Origin: JBPOJN01 sp052033505
Lineage (GTDB): Bacteria > UBA10199 > JACPAL01 > GCA-016699445
Direction of reading: 5' to 3'
DNA: 11,739 nt
Assembly (NCBI GenBank): GCA_052033505.1
Contig: JBPOJN010000015.1
Location: forward strand, 1 to 11,739
Shown: positions 6,100 to 11,739 of the stretch, one piece after another
Position numbering within the stretch: position 1 is the first letter of the stretch
Layout of the letters: each line of letters opens with the position of its first letter
The notes under the pieces: generated by a model
Told to the model about the DNA's origin: nothing
Database searches by the model: none
What the model saw: the letters and a program-made list of their open reading frames with translations, nothing else
Program-made: the position numbers and the translations under genes

Positions 6100-8832
6100 C
6101 TACCAGAACCCACTTACGGGATCTGGGATCTCAGAGTAGCCTAGCTCTCCATTTCCGAGGCGTCCTCGGAAACCATCACCCCAACACATAGCCTCTGATG
6201 CTGTCGTCACAGCACAGCTGTGATCCATTCCCCCCGTATCGATGTCAGCGATACCAGTCACCGGACTAGAGGCCTCATCGACAAGGGCCACTGGCAGTGT
6301 ACGTCCTGAATTCCCACTTACACCCCAGCATAAAATCCCACCGCTTGTTGTCACCGCACAGGTACTAACAAAACCTACTGAGATATGAGCGACATCAAAA
6401 AGATCCGAAGTGCCGGGCGTATCCTTCACCATCACCGGACGCTGCTGATTTGAGGACAAAGCAGAATCGTTACCCAAAGCCCCAAGGTTATCGCTCCCCC
6501 AACAAGTCATCTCCCCCGTCCCAAAAAGAGCGCATGTGTGGGCATCGCCCGCAGCAATTTGAGTGATATTCGATAAGTTTCCGGGACCCGATACTTTCAG
6601 AACAAAACCAGGGGTACTCGTATTGCCACCGGCCCCATTGCCTAGCTCACCAGAAGAGTCGGAACCCCAGCATTGGACTTCACCCGTATCCATCAAAGCG
6701 CAGGTGTGTACGGCTCCTGCATCAATCTGCGTCACTCCCCCCGTGATATTCGAGACAGGCCATGGCAAAGAAGATGGAACTCCGGGCGATCCATTGCCGA
6801 GACTCCCGAAATCGTTGGCTCCCCAGCAGAGGATGGTCCCATCCTCTTTTAAGGCACACGTATGCCTGAGCCCTGCCGTAACTTGAGTGATCGAAGTGAG
6901 AGGTCCATTTCCAGATTCGTTGAGGACATAGACCGGTGTGCGCGTGAAGGGAGCCGCGACGGAATCGTCTCCTAGTTGCGCATCGGCATCATTTCCCCAA
7001 CAAACGACACGACCATCTCCTAAGACAGCACAAGCATGAGAATCCCCAGCCGCAATCTGCGTAACATTTGAGAGAGGTGTGCTGCCACCACTAGGATCTA
7101 AAACGGTCACCGGAATGGCCGACGGGATGTCCGCATCCTCACCATGACCCAATTGGCCATAGCTATTACCCCCCCAACAAGAAACTTGACCTGAAGTCAG
7201 CAGAGCACAGGAGTAATCATTCCCGGCGACAACTTGAACAACACCGGACAAATTCGCTTCGCCGGTGGCATCCAAGACAGAGACGGGAGATGTGGAATTC
7301 ACAGCACTGCCACCGTTGCCAAGCTGACCGGAGATATCTTCTCCCCAACAAAAAATCTCAGAATCGTTCGTTAAGACACACGTGTGAACGCTATTATACC
7401 CCGACTCAATCCGAGAGATGCCCGTCAGATGACTTGTTTCATCCGATCCGACGACAAAAGTAGGGATAGGAGATACACTCAACGCCAGACCATTACCAAG
7501 AACACCGCTGATTCCAGCTCTCCCCCAACATAAGGCCTCTCCCGTCGCGATCACAGCACAAGCATGAGATCCACCCGTGGTGATTTGAGTGACATTCTCA
7601 AGAGAGCCGGTGTCGTCTGTATTTCGGACCAAGACCGGAAGATGGGAGTCGACTTCAGATCCGCCATTACCCAGCTTGCTATCAAAATCACTCCCCCAGC
7701 AGAGAGCCGCACCTTGCTCAGTCACGGCGCATGTATGCTCGCTATTTGCAGAAACCTGCACAACACCTGTGAGATGCGCACTTCCATCTTCAGAAAGAAC
7801 AAAACCCGGCAAATGCTGACCTCCTCCAGGACCATTCCCTAAAACTCCACTCGTATCGTATCCCCAGCAGAGAAGTTCTTTTGCATCCGTCACGGCACAG
7901 GTGTCATCACCTCCGGCCGCAATTTGGACCACACCCGTCAGAGGTGCACTACCCGTCGTATCCAAAACTTGCATCGGCAATTCCGAATCCGTCACGCCGG
8001 CTCCATTCCCCAGCTGGCCGCCACTGTCAGTGCCCCAACACAAGACCTCACCTGCATCTGTCAGCGCACACGTATGGCCCACACCTGCAACTACATCCAC
8101 TACACCCGTCAGAGGACCACTCCCCGTCGTGTCTAAAACTTGCGTCGGCAAACTTGATTCTGCCAAAGAGGCGCCATTACCCAACTGAAAAAAATCATCG
8201 TTGCCCCAGCACCATACTTCTCCGACATCCGTCGCGGCACATGTCTGACTCTCGGCTGCAGCGACTTTTCGAACTCCCGTCAGAAACCCCGTACCCGCTT
8301 CGTCCAAGACCTGTACCGGCGAGCGCTGCGAGGATCCATCGCTCGTCGTTCCATTACCCAACTCGCCATAATCGTCATCTCCCCAACAAAAAACTTCTCC
8401 CCCATCGGTAACCGCACAAGCATGAAGAGATCCCACAGCAAGATCCACAGCCGACAACCTAGGCCTTCCCGTCACTTCGGTGGACGCAGAGCTTTCGCCA
8501 CTGCCACCGACTGCGGTCACCACAAAATAATACATCGTTCCATTCACCAGCCCCGTATGCACGTAGGGACTCGTGACGTTCTCGTGTTTCATACCACCGC
8601 TGAGAGTCGCGTAATTAGCCGCCGTCACTCCCGTGACCTCTGCCATGTACACATGATAGCTCGTCGCACCCGCAACAGCATCCCAGGTCAGAGTCACCGT
8701 CGAATCGCCTCCCACTGCGACCACTCCGGTCGGAGCCGAAAGACCCGATGAGGAACTACAGCCTCCCGTCATATCTGCGGTGGATGTTAAAAAAATACCC
8801 GCCACGGCTAAAAACATGATTTTTCTCAACAT
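6100..8832 (-). CDS. Secreted RCC1-repeat lipoprotein with fibronectin type III domain
   Basis: No flagellar role is known to me; the molecular function is unknown. From the ATG at 8832 the product has 910 residues. A signal peptide (hydrophobic stretch about 6-18) ends at a lipobox-like TGGC with Cys25, followed by SSSSG, so it is probably an outer-membrane or surface lipoprotein; Thr at -3 is non-canonical. A fibronectin type III domain follows (about 33-124, with VTLTWDAVAGATSYHVY and a C-terminal YYFVVTAVG strand). The rest is 14 tandem RCC1-type repeats of about 50-60 residues, with the pattern H-T-C-A-x-T-x-x-G-E-x-x-C-W-G and then L-G-N-G. RCC1 repeats form seven-bladed beta-propellers that bind proteins, so 14 repeats suggest two propellers. 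Each repeat has two cysteines, suggesting oxidised, exported folding. Two adjacent ATGs (8835 and 8832) follow the GAGGAG site at 4 and 7 nt; an upstream ATG at 8865 precedes that site and would spoil the signal peptide. The gene sits between fliL and fliM with loose gaps, suggesting insertion into the operon. Confidence 0.93.
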   Translation of the reverse strand: MLRKIMFLAVAGIFLTSTADMTGGCSSSSGLSAPTGVVAVGGDSTVTLTWDAVAGATSYHVYMAEVTGVTAANYATLSGGMKHENVTSPYVHTGLVNGTMYYFVVTAVGGSGESSASTEVTGRPRLSAVDLAVGSLHACAVTDGGEVFCWGDDDYGELGNGTTSDGSSQRSPVQVLDEAGTGFLTGVRKVAAAESQTCAATDVGEVWCWGNDDFFQLGNGASLAESSLPTQVLDTTGSGPLTGVVDVVAGVGHTCALTDAGEVLCWGTDSGGQLGNGAGVTDSELPMQVLDTTGSAPLTGVVQIAAGGDDTCAVTDAKELLCWGYDTSGVLGNGPGGGQHLPGFVLSEDGSAHLTGVVQVSANSEHTCAVTEQGAALCWGSDFDSKLGNGGSEVDSHLPVLVRNTDDTGSLENVTQITTGGSHACAVIATGEALCWGRAGISGVLGNGLALSVSPIPTFVVGSDETSHLTGISRIESGYNSVHTCVLTNDSEIFCWGEDISGQLGNGGSAVNSTSPVSVLDATGEANLSGVVQVVAGNDYSCALLTSGQVSCWGGNSYGQLGHGEDADIPSAIPVTVLDPSGGSTPLSNVTQIAAGDSHACAVLGDGRVVCWGNDADAQLGDDSVAAPFTRTPVYVLNESGNGPLTSITQVTAGLRHTCALKEDGTILCWGANDFGSLGNGSPGVPSSLPWPVSNITGGVTQIDAGAVHTCALMDTGEVQCWGSDSSGELGNGAGGNTSTPGFVLKVSGPGNLSNITQIAAGDAHTCALFGTGEMTCWGSDNLGALGNDSALSSNQQRPVMVKDTPGTSDLFDVAHISVGFVSTCAVTTSGGILCWGVSGNSGRTLPVALVDEASSPVTGIADIDTGGMDHSCAVTTASEAMCWGDGFRGRLGNGELGYSEIPDPVSGFW
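6103..8454 (-). repeat. Fourteen tandem RCC1 repeats (coding)
   Basis: The coding sequence consists of 14 consecutive units of roughly 140-180 nt, visible on the plus strand as a recurring ccccagca or ccccaaca (complement of the Cys-Trp-Gly codons) followed by a complement of Cys-Ala codons about 40 nt later. Each unit encodes a Cys-Ala element, a Cys-Trp-Gly element and, in most, Leu-Gly-Asn-Gly. Repeats are diverged at nucleotide level, so this is an old protein repeat and not a recent satellite. Units 2 and 3 are the most alike. Unit 10 and unit 13 are shortest; unit 13 lacks the Leu-Gly-Asn-Gly element. Confidence 0.9.
8461..8736 (-). other. Fibronectin type III domain in the RCC1 lipoprotein
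   Basis: About 92 residues between the lipidation cysteine and the first RCC1 repeat. It starts with the A-P-T-G-V strand common to this fold, carries the conserved Trp in LTWDAVAGA, a Tyr in SYHVYMAE, the L-V-N-G-T-x-Y-Y segment and the final V-T-A-V-G strand. Such domains often act as spacers or adhesion modules in secreted bacterial proteins. Confidence 0.8.
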
Positions 8833-8839
8833 CATAGAT

Positions 8840-8845
8840 CTCCTC
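8840..8845 (-). promoter_or_regulatory. Ribosome binding site of the RCC1 lipoprotein gene
   Basis: GAGGAG on the minus strand lies 4 nt before the ATG at 8835 and 7 nt before the ATG at 8832. The spacing favours 8832, though the two starts differ by one Met only. The site lies downstream of the ATG at 8865 and so rules against that longer start. Confidence 0.7.
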
Positions 8846-8863
8846 GAGGTGAATGGAGGGCGC

Positions 8864-8893
8864 ACTATCTCTTATATCTTTCTTGAATGACAA
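8864..8893 (-). promoter_or_regulatory. Candidate promoter for the RCC1 lipoprotein gene
   Basis: On the minus strand TTGTCA (8893-8888, five of six matches to TTGACA) is followed after 18 nt by GATAGT (8869-8864, four of six matches to TATAAT). Transcription would begin near 8857, leaving a leader of about 25 nt that contains the GAGGAG site. The 110-nt gap after fliL has room for it. The match is modest and could be chance. Confidence 0.3.
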
Positions 8894-8945
8894 CACAGAA
8901 TTGGATGTTGGGCCCAAAAAATGTATTCCTATGAATAGTCGCAAC

Positions 8946-9698
8946 TTACTGGATGGTAAAGTCGGTGAAGTAGATTTTTTTGACCTCGCCCTTTTTCAGA
9001 AATTTATTGAACGCTGCCCTGATGTCTTCTTTTAAAAACGCCTTGCCTGCTGAAGATAGGATCTCGCGCAGGGTCATGTCGTTGATGAGAAAGAGTAGCG
9101 CGTCCCGCAGTTCGGGCGTGCGTAACTTGATCTCCTCCATGGTCTCGGGATTCGAACACTCCATGGCCATTTGGAGTTTCAAATAATGCAGGGAGTTCTT
9201 CTCGACGACGTTGACGATGACGGGTTCGAATTTATAGAGCGCGGCTTCCGAGGGCGGGGCACCTTCGCCACCTTCTCCCTCGCCTTCGGCTTTCGTTTCT
9301 TCTGTACCGCCTTCTTTGGCTCCATGCCCTTCTTCGGCTTTGGCCTCTTCTCCGCCTTCTTCAGCCTTGGCATCCTCTTCGGCTTTCTTTTCGTGTTTTT
9401 CGGGGGCCTCGCCTTCCCCATGCTTGGAGTCTTCCGCGCCTGCTTCTTTGTCCTCAGCCTTGGCTTTCTTCTCTTTGTGATCCGCCTTTTCGGCCTTCGC
9501 GGGTTTACCGCCTCCCGCGAAATGCATACCGGCCGCGCCCAAACCACCGCCCAAGATCACGGCGCCCGCGATCATGACGATCTTGTTCGACAAAAAGGCG
9601 AACATTGACTTCTTTTTCGCGGGCTCACCCTCCGGCACGCCTTCCGCGGGAGGAGCGGGCGGCGGCGAGGCTTCGGGCGGGGTTTCTTCATCGGCCAT
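8946..9698 (-). CDS. fliL: Flagellar basal body-associated protein FliL with long charged linker
   Basis: FliL is a single-pass inner-membrane protein whose periplasmic domain surrounds or supports the stator units and raises motor torque. The product has 250 residues against about 150-180 for most FliL. An acidic, Pro-rich cytosolic N-terminus (1-30) is followed by one membrane helix (about 38-60), then a low-complexity linker of about 85 residues (65-150) made almost only of Glu, Lys, Ala, Gly, Asp and His. The FliL domain fills about 155-250, with KFEPVIVNV, HYLKLQMAMEC, TPELRDALLFLIND, LREILSSAGK and the terminal IYFTDFTIQ. The linker accounts for all the extra length. AAGGAG lies 5 nt before the ATG. 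The gene starts 28 nt after flgE; normally fliM follows, but here the RCC1 lipoprotein gene intervenes. No motA or motB gene is in the window. Confidence 0.95.
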   Translation of the reverse strand: MADEETPPEASPPPAPPAEGVPEGEPAKKKSMFAFLSNKIVMIAGAVILGGGLGAAGMHFAGGGKPAKAEKADHKEKKAKAEDKEAGAEDSKHGEGEAPEKHEKKAEEDAKAEEGGEEAKAEEGHGAKEGGTEETKAEGEGEGGEGAPPSEAALYKFEPVIVNVVEKNSLHYLKLQMAMECSNPETMEEIKLRTPELRDALLFLINDMTLREILSSAGKAFLKEDIRAAFNKFLKKGEVKKIYFTDFTIQ

Positions 9699-9726
9699 AC
9701 GAACTCCTTATATTACGAAAATAATA

Positions 9727-10995
9727 TTACTGTCCTAAGGTAACCAACTGAGAGAGCAATTCGTTCACGGTACTGATCGTACGCGAGTTCGCCTGGAAAC
9801 CTCTTTGGATGATGACCATCTTGATCAGCTCGTTGGCCAAGTCGACGTTCGATTGTTCGAGCGTGCTCGCAACGATGGTGCCTTTTCCGGCCGCACCAGG
9901 ATTCGCGATGACGGAGGGCCCAGACTCCAAGGTCTCAGTATAGTTATTACTGCCGGCGCGGACGAGGGCCTCTTCATTATTGAAGGTCGCCAAGATCAAT
10001 TGACCGATCGTCTGCGTGGTGCCGTTGGTATAACTTCCGGTCACGGTGCCGTCGATGGAGACCGCGATACTTTTCAAAGATCCCGAGGAAAATCCGTCTT
10101 GGGTGATATTCGTGACGGCAGATTCGTTACCGAACTGGGTCGCTCCATCGAGACCCGTGCCTCCGTCCGTAATGCTATTACCGAAGGTGAAGTCGATGAC
10201 TTGATTTGCCGTCGCACCGATGAAATCAAAATCGCTGCTCGCCGTCGTCATATCATCCAAGGCGCCGTCGCTGGTGAAAGTCAGAGTACCATTGGCGGCC
10301 TGGAAATTACTTCCCGGCGTTCCGCCGGTCACTTCCGCTCCGTTTACCAAGGCATGCCACTCCCAAGAATTGGATGCTGATTTTCTAAAATACACTTTCA
10401 TCAAGTGACTGTTTCCAAGCGAGTCGTAGATCGTAAGTCCGGAGGAATAATCCGAAGTGTCCGTTGGATTATCCACGTCAAAGGCCGCCGGAACGGTGGA
10501 GTTTGAGTTTAAGTTGACCGAGAGACCAACCTCGGCAGTGGCCCGCGGCGGCACAGGGGTATTGGCGATCTGAAGATCACCCACATTCGAAGTGATGTTG
10601 CTCGAGGCATCCACGGTGAAGACTTGAACTCTCAATTGGTCAGAATTGACCAAAAATCCCTCTTTGTTGAAACTAAACTGTCCGGCACGCGTATAGAAGA
10701 GCGACCCGTCGATAGAGTTTTTGACAACGAAAAATCCCCGTCCGTCGATGGCCATGTCGGTCACCGAGCTCGAAGACTCGAAACCGCCCTGCCCGAATTG
10801 TGGGGAGATGTTGGAGACGCGCGAACCGAGACCGATGTTGGATTCGCTACCGGCGAGAATATCCTCGAACGAAGCACGACTGGCCTTGTAGCCGATCGTG
10901 TTCACATTCGCGATATTGTCGCCGATGACGGAAATGACGTTGCCGTTGGCATTCAAGCCGTTGACGCCTGCAAACAAGGCGCTAAATAAACCCAT
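9727..10995 (-). CDS. flgE: Flagellar hook protein FlgE
   Basis: FlgE polymerises into the hook, the universal joint between the rod and the filament; it is exported by the type III apparatus encoded downstream. The product has 422 residues, typical for the family. The N-terminal D0 signature is clear (residues 1-45: LFAGVNGLNANGNVISVIGDN, split, then IANVNTIGYKAS), as is the C-terminal one (about 377-422: VDLANELIKMVIIQRGFQANSRTI and the rest). Between them lie the hook D1 elements (GQGGFESSSSVTDMAIDGRGFFVV) and a Ser/Thr/Asn/Gly-rich outer domain (about 150-330). There is no cysteine in the protein, so the lysinoalanine cross-link of spirochaete hooks is not expected. AAGGGAGG lies 5 nt upstream of the ATG. 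flgE starts 16 nt after flgD, its usual partner. Confidence 0.97.
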   Translation of the reverse strand: MGLFSALFAGVNGLNANGNVISVIGDNIANVNTIGYKASRASFEDILAGSESNIGLGSRVSNISPQFGQGGFESSSSVTDMAIDGRGFFVVKNSIDGSLFYTRAGQFSFNKEGFLVNSDQLRVQVFTVDASSNITSNVGDLQIANTPVPPRATAEVGLSVNLNSNSTVPAAFDVDNPTDTSDYSSGLTIYDSLGNSHLMKVYFRKSASNSWEWHALVNGAEVTGGTPGSNFQAANGTLTFTSDGALDDMTTASSDFDFIGATANQVIDFTFGNSITDGGTGLDGATQFGNESAVTNITQDGFSSGSLKSIAVSIDGTVTGSYTNGTTQTIGQLILATFNNEEALVRAGSNNYTETLESGPSVIANPGAAGKGTIVASTLEQSNVDLANELIKMVIIQRGFQANSRTISTVNELLSQLVTLGQ

Positions 10996-11011
10996 AAATA
11001 CCTCCCTTAGA

Positions 11012-11695
11012 TTAACTTCTAACCGATAAAATTTGTTCCATTGCGAGAACGCGAGTGCCGACGAAAAGTTGCATCCCTCCGGAGGCGAAGTCCACTCCGG
11101 TCACGGTGCCCACCATCATGGGATCGACGGCGACAGCTTCCCCCTGGGGATTTACCGCCGAGACCTCCATCTGATAAGTTCCAGCGGCCAGATCTTGACC
11201 CTGGCCGTTCTTACCGTCGAAATCAAAATGATGAATGCCCGCCTGTTGTTGATTGTAATGAATCGTCCGCACGATCGCTCCGGTGGAGTCCTTTAGGCGC
11301 ACCATGACGTCGTTGGCAGGGTTGGGGAGCTGGAAAGCGATCTCCGAAGGACCGCTGCCGACTTCTACTTGGTCGCCGATAGCCTCGACTTTTTTACCGA
11401 TCATCGACACGGCGTCGAAGCGGCTGTTGGCGCTGCCGGCATTGGCGAGATTTCCGAGAGTGTTGTTGATATTGAATAACTGCTCGAGCTGTCCGAACGA
11501 CGTCATTTGGTTCGCAAACTGCGTCGCATCGGGCGGGGTCAAAGGATCTTGGTTCTGCAACTGGGCGACCAGCATTTTCAGGAACTGATCCTTCGTCGTC
11601 TGTGAATTCGAAGCCGAGCTCTTCTCTGAAGAACCGGAGCCCGAGGTCAGCGCGGCTGCCGCGGAATTCGTCGTGATATCGGAAACAGAATACAT
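11012..11695 (-). CDS. flgD: Flagellar hook assembly (cap) protein FlgD
   Basis: FlgD forms the temporary cap at the growing hook tip on which FlgE subunits assemble. The product has 227 residues, the usual size. A Ser/Ala/Thr-rich leader (1-34) precedes the conserved FlgD signature at residues 36-77 (DQFLKMLVAQLQNQDPLTPP, then FANQMTSFGQLEQL). A beta-rich tudor/FnIII-like C-terminal region follows (about 95-225), with the family element FDFDGKNGQGQDLAAGTYQM split around 157-176 and a hydrophobic end (VLAMEQILSV). An AAGGAGG site lies 4 nt before the ATG at 11695. flgE follows after 16 nt. In many genomes fliK, the hook-length ruler, lies just upstream of flgD; only 39 nt of upstream sequence are available here. 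Confidence 0.97.
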   Translation of the reverse strand: MYSVSDITTNSAAAALTSGSGSSEKSSASNSQTTKDQFLKMLVAQLQNQDPLTPPDATQFANQMTSFGQLEQLFNINNTLGNLANAGSANSRFDAVSMIGKKVEAIGDQVEVGSGPSEIAFQLPNPANDVMVRLKDSTGAIVRTIHYNQQQAGIHHFDFDGKNGQGQDLAAGTYQMEVSAVNPQGEAVAVDPMMVGTVTGVDFASGGMQLFVGTRVLAMEQILSVRS

Positions 11696-11711
11696 GGTGC
11701 CTCCTTAAAAA

Positions 11712-11739
11712 TTAAACTTTCATGCCGTCATATCGAGAA
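11712..11739 (-). CDS. Possible 3' end of an upstream gene (identity unknown)
   Basis: One minus-strand frame entering from the right edge reads SRYDGMKV and stops at TAA (11714-11712), 16 nt before the flgD start. The spacing would suit an operon partner, and fliK is the gene most often found there, but eight residues cannot identify it. The other two frames also hit stops nearby, so even the frame is uncertain. Confidence 0.25.

Noticed and set aside
7881..8411. Plus-strand open frame of 176 codons opposite the RCC1 repeats
   Set aside because: The His/Pro/Ser/Arg-rich repetitive product mirrors the RCC1 repeat and has no start signal or family resemblance.
6100..8832. RCC1 gene as a mobile element cargo
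   Set aside because: No transposase, integrase, terminal inverted repeats or target duplications are seen at its borders. Base composition looks only modestly lower in GC than the neighbours, which is not enough to claim transfer.
8908..8920. Palindrome TTGGGCCCAA beside a T-run in the fliL to RCC1 gap
   Set aside because: On the minus strand the T-run comes before the palindrome and the palindrome has no loop, so it is not an intrinsic terminator.
9171..9608. Plus-strand open frame of 145 codons rich in Phe, Leu and Gly, resembling a membrane protein, opposite fliL
   Set aside because: It is the complement of the Lys/Glu/Ala-rich FliL linker (AAG and GAG read backwards as CTT and CTC). No ribosome site is evident and the fliL frame is certain.
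9710..9727. Perfect 6-bp AT-only inverted repeat with 6-nt loop between flgE and fliL
   Set aside because: AT-only stems this short are unstable and there is no T-run in the right place; it lies in a tight operon gap that also holds the fliL ribosome site.

Overview
The window is almost entirely one long minus-strand flagellar gene cluster. Read in the direction of transcription (right to left) the order is: a possible 3' end of an unseen upstream gene, flgD (hook cap), flgE (hook), fliL (stator-associated protein), a large RCC1-propeller lipoprotein gene, fliM and fliN (C-ring switch), fliO, fliP, fliQ, fliR, flhB and flhA (core of the flagellar type III export apparatus). flhA is cut by the left edge. 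The flagellar calls rest on clear family signatures: the NPTH self-cleavage motif in FlhB, the FHIPEP-family signature in FlhA, SpoA domains in FliM and FliN, the FliP/Q/R membrane motifs, and the terminal rod/hook motifs in FlgE.

The genes suggest a Gram-negative, motile bacterium of moderate to fairly high GC with strong Shine-Dalgarno sites. The order flgD-flgE-fliL-fliMNOPQR-flhB-flhA, the long charged FliL linker and a secreted RCC1 lipoprotein fit a deltaproteobacterial or Bdellovibrionota-like lineage. That placement is an inference from general knowledge and is not firm. FlgE contains no cysteine, which argues against a spirochaete, where a hook cysteine is used for cross-linking.

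flgD, flgE and fliL (11695 to 8946) are 16-28 nt apart. fliM to flhA (5927 to 1) is very compact: fliM/fliN overlap by 8 nt, fliN/fliO by 4 nt (ATGA), fliO/fliP by 68 nt, fliP/fliQ by 1 nt (TAATG), and the remaining gaps are 3-20 nt. This implies co-transcription and translational coupling of the switch and export genes.

The exception is the 2.7-kb gene at 6100-8832, set between fliL and fliM with loose gaps of about 110 and 172 nt. It encodes a predicted exported lipoprotein with one fibronectin type III domain followed by 14 RCC1-type repeats, enough for two seven-bladed beta-propellers. Every repeat carries a cysteine pair. It is not a recognised flagellar component and is the most interesting item here. 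Weak promoter-like and terminator-like sequences flank it, so it may be expressed partly on its own. The rest is an ordinary core flagellar locus, and I found no mobile element, CRISPR array, tRNA or rRNA.
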